A stretch of 64,000 bases of DNA from Proteles cristata cristata. Lineage: Eukaryota; Chordata; Mammalia; Carnivora; Hyaenidae. Both the position numbers and the translations under genes were made by a program. The notes under the pieces were generated by a model that was given only the letters and a program-made list of their open reading frames with translations, was not told where the DNA came from and did no database searches. The DNA is taken from the NCBI GenBank assembly GCA_017311185.1, contig JAESUZ010000338.1, positions 682,001 to 746,000 on the forward strand. Reading direction: 5' to 3'. Below are positions 1 to 11,453 of this stretch, piece after piece. Each line of letters starts with the position of its first letter. Position 1 is the stretch's first letter.

Positions 1-1266
1 GAACTCAATACTTTTTGATTGGTTGATTTATTTGTATAGTAAACTCTATGACCTTATAGCTTGCAATACAATCTAGATTTTACCCACATCACTGCACCCA
101 CAAACAGAGGTACACAGGATTACTACCTTGACACTAAAAACACAAAAAGCTTTTTACAAATACATTTTCCAACTAGTTACTCAATTAACCATTTTTGTGT
201 GGGTATCCTTTATCTTTTGAAAGTTTGGAACTGATTTAATTCATAAATGTTTAGGTAGATAAACTAACTCTCCTGGAGTCATTTTCTAAGCTCTCTAATA
301 TGTTTATAATAGAACTTCATATTTCCCATTTATCATCAGCAGAGGAGGGTAGTGTTGAATAAGAATTGTAAAATTAGACCTAATTTCAAGGTTTTTGATT
401 TAAACATAATAGAACATCTTTTTAATTTTCTTTTTCCTCAAGGCAGTGACGTATCATTGACACTTGAACATATGGTAGCTATTTAGGTCTTTGCTCTACT
501 AAGTGCAATATGGTATATATCCCCTTCATGAATATATCCAAGAAGTATGTTACAAAATATGAATTAGACCTGTGGGTACATGCATATCAGCTTTGTGATC
601 CCTTCTTTCTGTGATTCAAAGGGATCAAAACATAGAAGATGGCCAAGAGTAAAACTGGTAGAAAAAGGGTAACAGAGGTAACAAGAAAGGACAGCACATG
701 AGGGACATTTGGAAGGGTATCAGGACACAATTCCAAAGTCTAGATCACTGCAAAGGAGTGTTGACTGTGTCCCTGGCTCCCTAGCCACATGGGTATTTTA
801 GGGGAAAAAGCTCTATGGGGATAAAGTGGAAACAGTATAATATCTCAACACTGCAGCCATTGAGACCTAGACAGTTCTGTGTGGGAAGCCCTAGTGGAAA
901 ATCTCCCTGGGGAATAGGGTCCTCCCTGGAGTCTGCAGTGGGAGTTACGAATGTGTGGCAGAGGCAGAACTATCTGTAATGAATTCCCAGGGCTTTAGAA
1001 TACCTATTGGTGGAAAAACCATCACTTCTCCAATAGTAGGAAAGATTCTCCCAAAGAAAGGGTATCTCTGGTTATAATCCCTATTAGCGAACCTGAAATG
1101 TAGAGTTTTATGAGTGACTTCCCTGGAGAGTGGTTTGGAGAGAAACAGATTGAGAGATGCAAAATAGGGAAGAGTATAATCATCACACAGATGTTGTCTC
1201 CAGCCTCCGCTCCTGGGGAGCTCTGCATCAGAAACATTGCTCCCACCAGTGACACGAGCTCTCTTA
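1..1266. other. Unassigned sequence, no gene seen
   Basis: AT-rich sequence with no repeat family I recognise and no convincing reading frame. The two short overlapping frames near 1022-1295 run on opposite strands and the second continues into the following SINE, so neither looks like a gene. Confidence 0.5.
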
Positions 1267-1474
1267 TTATTTTTTTAATGTTTATTCATTTTTGAGAGAC
1301 AGAGAACACAAGCAGGGGAGGGGCAGAGAGAGAGGGAGATACAGAATCCAAAGCAGGCTCCAGGCTCTGAGCTGTCAGCACAGAGCCCGACGTGGGGCTT
1401 GAACTCAAGAAGCCATGAGATCATGATCTGAGCTAAAGTCAGACTCTTAACCAACTGAGCTACCCAGGCACCCC
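1267..1474 (-). mobile_element. CAN SINE (felid tRNA-Lys type), antisense
   Basis: Read on the minus strand it has the usual order: tRNA-like head, CT-rich tract, A-rich tail. On the plus strand it opens with a T/AT-rich tail and a GA-rich tract and closes with the complement of the head (ctacccaggcacccc). A gagctct motif sits at both edges and may be the target-site duplication. It has several substitutions, so it is not one of the youngest copies. Confidence 0.92.
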
Positions 1475-2021
1475 AAGAGCTCTTTTTTTTAATCTTCATG
1501 TTAGTAATTCTTTGCCTCTTGACTTACAAAGCGTGTATCCTGGATGGGTGGTAATTGCCTTTAGGCTCAGGGTAATTCTCTGCAGTGGCTTGGAGATGAG
1601 CATGCAGCCTGGTCAGGTAATCTGTAAAGAGTGCCAAAGCACCCACTACCAGAGAGTATGTGTTCTTGCTTGCTGACAGGAAGATAGCATGTGAATACTA
1701 AGAACAACTCATTCCTAAATAGGTAGAAACAAACTTGGAGGTTTGATAATATATGTGGAAAATAAATATTAGTCTGCCTGAAGTCAGGCCAGTTGAAAGC
1801 CATCTTTTAATTTAGTTTTTTTTTTTTTTGTAATGACCAGTTTAGGAGGTTCTGACTATCCACTATATTTTAAACTCTATGAGGGTGGAGTCTGTTAGCT
1901 TTTTTTAAATTATTATTACTGCACTTGCAAGTCTAAGTATAGAGCAAAGCCTAAATTAGATGCACACTAATATTTATCAAATCAATCAAATAATAAACAT
2001 GGATTATAGAAGAGAGATTGC
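1475..2021. other. Unassigned sequence
   Basis: No recognised repeat or gene. Contains a T11 run near 1818. The 78-codon minus-strand frame at 1567-1803 shows no family signature. Confidence 0.45.
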
Positions 2022-2466
2022 ATTAGTTAGGGCTCTAAAAAGGCAGCAGAGCTGACATGCGCGCGCACACACACACACCCATACACACACCCACACACAC
2101 ATGATGTATATGCATATGCACAGAGAGAGATTTATTTTAGAGAATTGGCTCCTGTGATTATGAGAACAACCAAATCCAAAAATTGCAGTGTAAGCCAGTA
2201 GTCTGGAGGCAGAATCCCTTCTTCCTCAGGGAACCTCAAGTCTTTTCTCTGAAGGCTTTCAACTGCTTAGATGAGGCTCACCCACATTATGAAGAATAAT
2301 CTCCTCCAAGTCTTTCAAATTATTCTTTGAGAATAATTACTCAAAGGCCACGAATTTAATATTAATCGCCTCTAAAAAATACCTTCAGAGCCACACCTAG
2401 ACTGGTGGCTGACAAAAGAACAAGGTACCATAGCCTCGCCAAGTTGACACATTAATCATCACAGGG
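2022..2466 (-). mobile_element. Diverged LTR-like dispersed repeat, antisense (copy 1 of 3)
   Basis: The right edge (ccaagttgacacattaatcatcaca, shown here only as its landmarks) is the complement of the start of a common mammalian repeat that begins TGTGATGGTTAATTTTATGT. The left edge (attagttagggctct) is the complement of its end. The same family recurs antisense at 27728-28203 and sense at 43872-44372. TG...CA-type ends suggest an LTR, but I do not assert a family name. It is old and carries no coding frame. Confidence 0.7.
2056..2102. repeat. CA-rich microsatellite with a short CG run
   Basis: Alternating purine-pyrimidine tract: GCGCGC followed by imperfect (CA)n. It lies at the family's own TATATACACACA-like site near the end of the surrounding LTR-like repeat, the same place as the CA array at 27755-27810. 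Confidence 0.9.
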
Positions 2467-3878
2467 ACTGTCATCCCAGCTACTTTCTAGTACTTACTAT
2501 ATTTCTCCAAGCAGAAGAGTTCTTATCAGACTCTCATAAATATAGAAAAATTCCATAATAATAATTATATTATCCTTTTTCTGAACCTTAGAGTACTGGG
2601 ATTTTCAATAATCCAGAAGCTAAAAATGATTATCCACTGAATAGTAGAACAATAGCTTGCTTTTTGTTCTTGCAGGTAAAAATGTTTCCATACACCATTA
2701 TCTCAGAGTAAATCCTTCAGTGCAGCATGAAAGACTGTGAAATTTTCCATTTTTCACATAGAATATTTGATAGCAGAATCTCCAGAATGTTACCCTTGAT
2801 AATATATTTGGTGCATGTACATTCAAACAGTGCCTTTGAAGATCATTTTCACAAGTACAAGTTGCTGGTATATAAGACCAGTACTACAGTTCTCAATTGT
2901 AGGACCCTTCATTTCCTGTCTGAAGCAGCTGTCCCATAATCCTGTAACATTTAAGAAAACCAGCACCCCCCACCTATTTGGGTAAAGTGACCATTGACAA
3001 TCTACCTTGCCTTTTCTTTCAAAGGATGGTAATGGTGGAAGAACTTGTGCCTTTGAGCATAGCTGGGATGTCCAAATTAGAGTCCTTCACCTCTTCCATA
3101 TTCTCTTTGCTGAGATTCATAACATAGTGCTATGCTTTTTTGCAAGTTTCTGGCAGATCTATTGTCATTTCCTGTCGACTTCTTCGTTTAGATATATGTC
3201 CATTGTCATATGTATGTCTCCAGGCACCTGCCTCTCTCCTTGGCTCTTCCCTCTATCAATCTTCGAGAACTTCTTTCCTTTTTCTCTGTTTGACGCTAAC
3301 TTCTGCTTTTACTTCTGGCTGTACTTCCCTCATGACACCTTCCTTCTTTTACTCAAACTAGTTTAGTGTCCTTCCAGACGTCCCCAAGTTGTCTCAAACC
3401 AGTTAGGTCACTTGTCACACAGTGTTTGCTTTCAGAATCAGACATTTTCTGTAGGAAGTGCATGATTGCTCAGCAGTATAAGCAAGGCACTGACCATTCG
3501 GTCCTACTTCAATATTGATAAGTACTTCCTATGACTCCCAAACTGTGATAAGATCGAGAAATGTCTCTTGTTGTATTAATATTTACATGTGAAAATAAAG
3601 AAGCACGTTGATCATGTTAAATGGTTTATGAGGAAAAAAAAACTTCTTGCTTTGATTTTCTCTGGTACAGGGCTTTTAGAAGGATGGTAACTGAGGCAAG
3701 GAATGTGTGTTTTTTAAAATATATTTGTGACTTCCTTTCTGAGCTATGTTCTGCTACATTTTTCATAAACAAAATCTGAGATCAACTTCTTGACAGAGAT
3801 GAATGAATCTGTGTTACAGAGTAATCCTGAACTATAAAACACTAAGGACATGTAAGAGACAAAATAAAATATAAGCTT
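2467..3878. other. Unassigned sequence, no supported gene
   Basis: No repeat that I can name. A 119-codon frame at 3007-3366 is rich in F, L and C, as expected from T-rich DNA, and overlaps a second frame of 73 codons. No signal peptide, domain or splice context supports it. Confidence 0.45.
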
Positions 3879-3930
3879 GGTTGCTTATTTATTTATTTAT
3901 TTATTATTGATTGAGAGTGGGAAAGGGACT

Positions 3931-3977
<47 letters not shown>

Positions 3978-4090
3978 AGAGAATCCCAAGCAGGCTCTGT
4001 GCTGTCAGCCCAAAGCCCGAGGTGGAGCTTGAACCCATGAACCTTGAGATCATGACCTGAGCCACAGTCAGATGTTCCCGAGGCACCACT
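3879..4090 (-). mobile_element. CAN SINE, antisense, head partly deleted
   Basis: A (TTTA)n tail and a long pure (GA)n run (about 3930-3974) precede the body; aagctt at both edges (3873-3878 and 4091-4096) is a plausible short target duplication. Close to the head, the complement jumps from 'cagtcagatg' to 'gaggcacca', so about 20-25 bases including the A-box region of the tRNA-like promoter are missing. It is therefore an internally deleted copy. Confidence 0.9.
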
Positions 4091-5774
4091 AAGCTTCTTT
4101 TTAAAAAATTATTTCCAAGGTAGTTAGAATACAGTGATATTTTCGTTTTAGGTATACAATATGGTGATTCAACAATTCTGTATGTTGCTTAGTGCTCACC
4201 ATGGTAAGTGTACTCTTAATCTCCTTGACCTTTTACACCCATCTCCCCATCTCTCTGGTAACCATCAGTTTGTTCTCTGTAGTTAAGAGTCTGAATTTTT
4301 GTTTGTCTCTTTTTTTTTTTCCTTTACTTTGTTTCTTGAATCCCACCTGTAATCAAAATCAGATGGTATTTCTCTTTCTGACTTATTTCACTTAGCATTA
4401 TACCCTCAAGATCCATTTATCTTGCTGCAATGGCAAGATTTCATTCTTTTCTGTGGCTCAGAAATATTCCATTATAAATATGTACCACATCTTCTTTATC
4501 TATTCATCTATTGATGGACACTTGGGCTGCTTTCATACTATGGCTATTGTGAATAATGGTGCAATAAACATAGGGATGCATATGTTCTCAAATAGGGTTT
4601 CTGTATGCTTTTGATAAATGCCGACTAATGGAATTATTGGATCATAGGGTCATTCTAATTTTAATTTTTTGAAGAATCTCTATACTCTTCACAGTGGCTG
4701 TAGCACTTTGCATTCCCACCAACAGTATATATGGGCCCCTCTTTCTCCACATCGTAACCAACACTTGACCCTGGTACTGTTTAACAATTCTGACAAGTGT
4801 GAGGTGGTAGTTCATTGTGGTATTGGTTTTCATTTTCCTGATGATCAGAGATGCTGAGCGTCACCTCAAGTGTCTGTTGGCCATCATACGTCTTCTTGCG
4901 AAAACTGTCTGTTCATGTCTTCTGTCCATTTCTTAATTGGATTATTTGAGGTTTTTAGGTATTGAGTTTTAGAAGTTCTTTATATATGTTGGATATTAAC
5001 CTTTTATCAAATGAGTCATCTCTAAACATTTTCTCTCATTTAGTAGGCTATCTTTGAGTTTTGTTGGTTGTCTTATTTACTGTGCAGATCTTTTTATTTT
5101 GATGTAGTCCCAATATTTTATTTTTATTTTTGTTTTCCTTACCTCAGGAGATATATCAAGAAAAATGCTGCTATGGCCAATGTCAAAGAAATAACTGCCT
5201 GTGCTCTTTTCTGAGATTTTTATGGTTTCAGGTCTCATATTTAGGTCTTTAATCTATTTTGAGTTTATTTTTGTGTATGGTGTGAGAAAGTGGTCCAGTT
5301 CATCCTTATGTATGTAGCTGTCCAATTTTCCCAGCACCATCTGTTGAAGAAGCTGTCCTTTTCCCATTGCCTATTCTTGCTTCCTTTCTCAAAGATTTAT
5401 TGGCTATAAATAATCTTTTTCTTTTCTGTGATCTCTTTTTGGCTTCATTGACCTATGTGTCTATTTTTATGCTAGTACCATACTGTTTTCATCACTACAG
5501 CTTTGTATTATATCATGAAATCAAAGACTGTAGTATCCCAAAGTTTAGTCTTCTTTGTCAGGAGTACTATGGCTATCTGGGGTCTTTTGTGGTTCCATTC
5601 AAATTTTATGATGATCTGTTCTAGTTCTGTGAAGAGTGCTGTTGTATTTTGATAGGGATTGCATTATATCTGTAAATGCCTTTGGGCAGTAAGGATGTTT
5701 GAGCTGTTTGTTTTCCCAGTCCATGAGCATGGGATATCTTTCCAATTTGTTTATGTTATCTTCAGCTTTCTTCA

Positions 5775-6245
5775 TCAAGGCTTTATAATTTTCAGAGCCA
5801 AGTCTTTTACCCCCTTGGTTATGTTTATTCCTAGGTATTTTATTCTTTTTGGTACAGCTGTAAATGTAACTGTTCTCTTAATTTCACTTTCTGCTACTTC
5901 ATCACTAGTGCATAGAAATGCAGCAGGTTTGTGTATATTGATTTTGTATCCCAAGACTTTATGAAATTCATTTATCGGTTCTAGTATTTTTTTGGTGGAG
6001 TCTCTCAGGTTTTCTATACATAGTATCATGTCATCGGCATGTTGTGAAAGTTTTCCTTCTTCCTTACCAATTTGGATGCCTTTTGTTTCTTTTTCTCTGA
6101 TTGCTTTTAAAACATCTAGTACAATGTTGAACAAAAGGGAGAGTGGACATCCTTGTCTTGTTCTGGATCTTAGGGGGAAAGCTCTCAGGTTTTTGCCATT
6201 AAGTATAATGTCACCTGAAAGTTTTTCATATGTGGCCTCTATCAT
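5775..6245 (-). pseudogene. L1 ORF2 reverse-transcriptase fragment (156 codons)
   Basis: This is the longest open frame in the window. It covers the RT palm region of L1 ORF2p: TRQGCPLS at about residues 29-36, the active-site block HADDM at about residues 89-93 (usually FADDM), then a LGYKINIHK motif and a KYLGIN motif. ORF2p would normally be about 1,270 residues, and the frame is closed by stops on both sides. The FADD to HADD change and the truncation mean it cannot make a working enzyme. The openness is probably chance survival in an otherwise broken L1. Confidence 0.9.
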
Positions 6246-6386
6246 GTTGAGGTATGTTTCCTGTAAACTTTGTTGAGAGTGTTTTTTTTTAAATCATAAA
6301 TATATGTTGCAATTTGTCAGTTTTTTTTCCTGCATCTATTGAAAATATATTATTTTTAACCTTTTTCTTATATGTACGATGTTATT

Positions 6387-6402
6387 ACCTCAATTGGTTT
6401 TA
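6387..6402. repeat. Left target-site duplication of the SINE at 6403-6628
   Basis: acctcaattggtttta, repeated exactly at 6629-6644 on the other side of the SINE. Confidence 0.95.
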
Positions 6403-6628
6403 TTTTTATTTATTTATTTTTCTTAATGTTTTATTTCTTTCTAGGAGAGAGAGAGACAGCGTGAGCAGGGGAGGGTCAGAGAGAGAGGGAGGCACAGACT
6501 GAAACAGGCTCCGGGCTCTGAGCTGACAGTCAGCACAGAGCCCGACACGGGGCTCGAACCCACGAACCGCGAGATCATGACCCAAGCGAAAGTCGGATGC
6601 TTAACCGACTAAGCCACCCAGGCGCCCC
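6403..6628 (-). mobile_element. Young felid CAN SINE, antisense, full length
   Basis: Complete element inserted into L1 ORF2 sequence and flanked by a perfect 16-bp target duplication. The head retains its CG dinucleotides (complement of GGGCGCCTGGGTGGCTTAGT and GGTTCGAGCCC), and a 'cctagaaata' motif precedes the tail. The intact duplication and low divergence mark a recent, probably felid-specific insertion. Confidence 0.97.
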
Positions 6629-6853
6629 ACCTCAATTGGTTTTAAATAATGAACCATATTTTCCTTCCAGGGATAAAACCCGCTTGATCCTGGTGGATGA
6701 TTTTTTAAATGTATTATTGGATTTGTTTTGCTAGTATTTTGTTAAGGACATTTTCATCTATATTTACCTGAGATATTGGCCTCTAGTTCTCTTTTCTTTG
6801 TGTCTTTATCTGGTTTTGATATCACAGTAATGCATGCTTTGTAGAATGAATTT

Positions 6854-7085
6854 GGAAGTTTTCTTCTTTCATTTGTCGGAATAGTTTGAGAAGAACAGGT
6901 ATTAACTTGTTTTTAAATATCTGGTAGAAGTTACCTGTGAATCTGTATAGTCCTGAACTTCCATTTGTTGGAAGTTTTCTTCTTTCATTTGTCGGAATAG
7001 TTTGAGAAGAACAGGTATTAACTTGTTTTTAAATATTTGGTAGAAGTTACCTGTGAATCTGTATAGTCCTGAACTTCCATTTGTT
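6854..7085. repeat. 116-bp tandem duplication inside L1
   Basis: Two adjacent 116-bp units, 6854-6969 and 6970-7085, start at the same 'ggaagttttctt'. By eye they differ at one base (atatctgg against atatttgg). The surrounding L1 is much more diverged from consensus than the two units are from each other, so the duplication is far younger than the L1 insertion. Confidence 0.97.
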
Positions 7086-7815
7086 GGAAGTTTTTCAATT
7101 ACTGATTTAATTTCACTGCTAGTAATTGATATGTTAATGTTTTTTTGTTTCTTCCTAGTTCAGTTTTGTGAGGTAATATGTTTTCAGGACTTATCCATTT
7201 CCTTTGGGTTGTTCAATTTGGGTTGTTCAATTTGTGGGCTTACAGCTTTTCATATTTTCCTAATCTTTTGCATATCTGTTGTATTGGTTGTTATTTATCT
7301 TCTTTCATATGTGATTATTTTTGAGTCCTCTCTCTCCCTCTTTCTCTCTTGCTCCCTCTTTATAATTGTGGCTGAAGGTTTATCAATTTTGTTGATATTT
7401 TTAAAGAAACAGTGCCTGGTTTCCCTGAACTATTCTATAGTGTTATTTTTATAGCTTTTATTTAAATTCCAGTTAGTTAACATACAGTGGATATTAGTTT
7501 CAAGTGTACAATATGGTCACTCAACACTTCAATACGACACCCAGCACTCATCACAAAAAGTGCACTCCTTAATCCCCAACACCTATTTAATCCCCACATC
7601 CAGATCACCTCCAGTAAACATCAGTTTGTTCTGAAGAAGCTGTTTCTTTGCTTCTGTCTCTCTTTTTTCCCCTGTGTTTGTTTTTGTTCTGTTTTAAATT
7701 CCACATATGAGAGAAATCATACAGTATTCATCTTTCTCTGACTTATTTCACTTAGCATTGTACTCTCTAGCCACCTCCATGTTGTTGGAAATTCAAGATT
7801 TCATTCTTTTTAATA

Positions 7816-8018
7816 GCAATTTTTTTTAACATATATTCATTTTTGAGAGAGTGTGAGTAGGAGGAAGGCAGAGAGAGAGGGAGACACAGAATCCAAAGCA
7901 GGCTTCAGGCTCTGAGCTGTCAGCACTGAGCCCAATACAGAGCTCGAACTCAAAAACCATGAGATCATGACCTGAGCCAAAGTTGGACACTTAACCAACT
8001 GAGCCACCCAGGCACGCA
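7816..8018 (-). mobile_element. CAN SINE, antisense, inside L1 3' region
   Basis: GA-rich tract, body and complement of the tRNA-like head (gagccacccaggca) are present. The host L1 sequence resumes cleanly on the right, and ttcattctttttaat on the left resembles ttttattctttattat on the right, consistent with a diverged target duplication. Moderately diverged. Confidence 0.92.
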
Positions 8019-8863
8019 AAGGTTTTATTCTTTATTATGTCTGGGTAATATTTCAGTGTGTGTGTGTGTAGATTTCTTTATGCATGCACCGGTGAATAGA
8101 CACTTGGGCCGTTTTTATGATTTGGCTATTGTAGATAATGCTATAAACATCAGGGTGCATGTATCCCTTTGAATTACTATTTTTGTTTCTTGGGTAAAGA
8201 AATTACTATTTTTGTTTTCATTAGTCCAATTGTAGGATCATAGGGTAGTTCTATTTTTAACTTTTTGATAACCTTCTTACTGTTTTCCAGAGTGGCTGCA
8301 CCAGTTTGCATTCCCACCAACAGTGCAAGAGAGTTTCCCGTTACTCTACATCCTTACCAGCCTTTGTTGTTTCTTGTGTTGTTGATTTTAGCCATTCTAA
8401 CAGGTGAGGGGACATCTCATTCTAGTTTTGATTTGCATTTCCCTGATAATCAGTGATGCTGAGCATCATTTCATGTGTCTGTTAGCCATCTTCATATCTT
8501 CTTTGGTAAAAAATGTTTATTTATATCTTCTGCCCAGTCTTTAATTGTAAGATTATTTGTTTTTTGGGTGTTGAGATGTATTAGTTCTTTATATAATTTG
8601 GATACTAATCCTTTGTCAGGTATGTCATGCAAAAATACCTTCTCCAATTTCATAGTTTGCTTTTTAGTTTTAGTTTTGCTTTACAGAAAGTTTTTATTTT
8701 GATGAAGTCCTAATAGTTTATTTTTGCTTTTGTTTCCCTTGCCTTAGGAGACATACCTAGAAAGAAATTGTTGTGGTCAGTGTCAAAGAGGTTTACTGCC
8801 TGTGTTTTTCTCTATGATTTTTATGGTTGCATGTCTTACATTTAGGTATTGAGTCCATTTTGA

Positions 8864-8864
8864 G

Positions 8865-8892
<28 letters not shown>
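8864..8892. repeat. (GT)n microsatellite in L1
   Basis: About 14 GT units within antisense ORF2 sequence, where intact L1 copies have no such run. Confidence 0.9.
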
Positions 8893-8895
<3 letters not shown>

Positions 8896-8951
8896 GTAAT
8901 AAAGTGGATCAGTTTCATTCTTTTGAATGTTTCTGTCCAGTTTGCCCAATA

Positions 8952-9320
8952 TCATTTGCTGAAGAAACTGTATTTTTCCCATTGGATATTCTTTCCTGCA
9001 TTCTTTCCTGGTTGAAGATTAACTGGCCATACTGTTGTGGATTTATTTCTGGGTTTTCTATTCTTTTTTATTGATCGGTGTGTTAGTTTTTGTGCCAGTA
9101 CCATAGTGTTTTGATCACTACAGCCGTAACATAATTTAAAGTCCAAAATTGTGATGCCCCCAGGTTTGCTTTGCCTTTTCAAATTTGCTTTGGCTATTTG
9201 GGGTCTTTTGTGGTTCCCTACAGATTTTAGGATTGTTTGTTCTACCTCTGTGAAAAATGCTGTTGGTATTTCAATGGAGATTGTATTAAATGTGTAGATT
9301 GTCTTGGGGAGTATAGACAT
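8952..9320 (-). pseudogene. L1 ORF2 C-terminal fragment
   Basis: 122 open codons with the L1 ORF2p landmarks FFTEVEQ, an IAKANL block and GGITILDFKL, which follow the RT domain. Stops lie on both sides. It is a surviving slice of the broken L1 at 7453-11970. Confidence 0.85.
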
Positions 9321-10238
9321 TTTAACAAAATGTTTTCTTCCAATCCATTAGTATGGAATCCCTTTCAGTTTCTTTGTATCATCTTCAGTTTCTTTAATCA
9401 GTATTTTATACCCTTCAGAGTACAAGTCTTTTACTTCGGTGTTTAGGTTCATCCCTAGGTATCTTATTGTTTTTGCCCACAACTCTAAATCGGGTTTATT
9501 CCTTAATTTCTGTTGCTTCATTTCTGGTGAATAGAAATAATTCTGCACATTATTTTGTATCCTGCAAATTTACTGAATTTGTGTATCAGTTCTAGCAATT
9601 TTTGATGGCTCTTTGGGATTTTCTATAAAGAGATCATGTCATCTGCAAATAGTGAAGGCTTTCCTTTTTCCTTGCTGATTTGCATGCCTTTGTTTCTTTT
9701 TGTTGTCTGATTTTTGTGACTAGAATTTCCAGTACTATGTTAAATAACAGTAGTGAGAGTGGGCATCCCTGTCTCCTGCCTGACTTTAGAGGAAAATCTG
9801 TCTTTCCCCATTAAAGATAATATTAGCTGTGGGTTTTTCAACCATGGTCTTTATTATGTTGAGGTATATTCTCTCTAAAACTACTTTGTTGAAGATTTTT
9901 ATCATGAATGGATATTGTATTTCGTCAAATGCTTTTTCTGCATATATTGAAATGATCATGTTTCTTATTGTTTCCTTTATTAATGTGTGTCACATTGATT
10001 GATTTGCAAATATTGACCACCCTGTCAACCCAGGAATAAATCCCACTTGATTGTGGTGAATGATTTTTTTAATGTATTGTTGGATTTGGTATGCTAGCAT
10101 TTTACTGATAATTTTTGCATCCATATTTATCAGGGCTATTTCTCTGTAGTTGTCTTTTTTACTGGAGTCTTTCTCTGATTTGGGTCTCAGGGTAATGCTA
10201 GCCTCACAGAATGAATATAGAAGTTTTCCTTCCTTTTC

Positions 10239-10242
10239 TTTT

Positions 10243-10322
<80 letters not shown>

Positions 10323-10323
10323 T
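10239..10323. repeat. (TTTC)n microsatellite, about 21 units
   Basis: Nearly perfect tetranucleotide array that has grown from the short TTCCTTTTC-type stretch present at this point of antisense L1 ORF2. It should be length-variable between individuals. Its translation yields a repetitive FLS frame that is not a gene. Confidence 0.97.
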
Positions 10324-11216
10324 TGTAGAATAGTTTGAGAAGAGTAGGTATTAACTCTTTAAATGTTTGGTTGAATTCACCTATGAAGCCATCTGGATCT
10401 GGATTTTTTTCATTTGGTGTTTTTTGATTACTGATTCTATTTGCTTGTTACCATTCTTTTTAAGTGTTCTGTTTCTTCCTGTTTCAGTTGATAATTTATA
10501 TGTTTCTAGGAATTTATCCATTCCTTCTAGGTCATCCAATGTGTTGGAATAATTTTTTAATAATATTCTCTCATCGTCATAATATTTTATTTTTGTGATG
10601 TTGGTTATTTCCCCTCTTGCATTTGTGTTTTTATTTGTGTCTTCTCTTTTTGATAAGCTTTGCTCAGGGTTTATCAATTTTATTGATTTTTTTCAAAGAA
10701 TTAGTTCATGATTTCTCGGACCTGTTCTCTTGTGTTTTTTAAGTTTTTGAATCATTCGTTCCTGCTCTAATATTTATTATTGTCTTCCTTCCCCTGGCCT
10801 TCTGCTTAATTTTTTGTTCCTTTTTCAGATCCTTTACGTGTAATGTTAGGTTATTTGAGATTTTTTCTTGCTTCTTGAAGTAACACTGCATTGCAATATA
10901 CTTCACTCTTAAGCCGGCTTTTGCTTCATACCGTAGGTTTTGGACTGTTGTGTTTTCATTTCCACTTGTCTCCATGTATTTTTTTTTAAATTTCCTCTTT
11001 GATTTCTTGATTGATCTATTTATTTGTTAAGTAGAATGTTGTTCAACCTCCATGTATTTGTGTTCTTTCCAGATTTTTTTCATAGAGTTGATATCTAGTT
11101 TCATAGCATTGTGGTTAGAAAAGATGCATGGTATGACCTCAATCTTCTTTAATTTTTTGGGACTTGTTTTTTGCCCTAACGTGATCTATTCTGGAAAATG
11201 TTCCATGTACACTTAA

Positions 11217-11453
11217 TTAGAGTGCGTATTCTGCTGTTTTATGTTGGAATGTTCTGAATAGATTTGTTAGATCAGTCTGGTCCAGTGTGTCAACCAAAGC
11301 CAGTGTTTCCTTTTTGATTTTCTGTTTGGATGAACTATCCAGTGATGTTAGTGGGCTCTTGTAGTCTACTACTATTATTGTGTTACTATTGATTACTTCC
11401 TTCATATTTGTTATTAGTTGCTTCATGTATTTGAGTGCTTCTATGTTGGGCAC
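11217..11453 (-). pseudogene. L1 ORF2 endonuclease fragment
   Basis: 78 codons in the APE-like endonuclease region at the ORF2p N-terminus: NTIIV, then VDYK where working copies have the catalytic GDFN, followed by SSKQKI and LDQTDL. Loss of the GDFN asparagine and flanking stops show it is dead. Confidence 0.85.

Larger units (their letters stand above)
4097..7452 (-). mobile_element. Old L1 fragment, antisense: 3' UTR and most of ORF2
   Basis: Read on the minus strand this runs from the reverse-transcriptase region of ORF2 through the C-terminal part to the L1 3' UTR, whose end lies at the left. It ends abruptly at about 7452 within ORF2, upstream of the catalytic RT motifs, so it is 5'-truncated. 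It carries many stops and frameshifts. A young SINE (6403-6628) and a 116-bp tandem duplication (6854-7085) lie within it. A second L1 3' end begins immediately at 7453, so two L1 copies sit head to tail. Confidence 0.92.

Noticed and set aside
3007..3366. 119-codon plus-strand frame
   Set aside because: Low-complexity hydrophobic composition, a second overlapping frame, no domain and no splice or promoter context.
6854..7085. CRISPR-like direct repeats
   Set aside because: Two adjacent units with no spacers in a vertebrate genome; it is a tandem duplication.
7053..7454. 133-codon plus-strand frame
   Set aside because: Antisense of L1 ORF2; hydrophobic composition comes from T-rich DNA.
10150..10338. 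62-codon plus-strand frame
   Set aside because: It is the translation of the TTTC microsatellite (repeated FLS).
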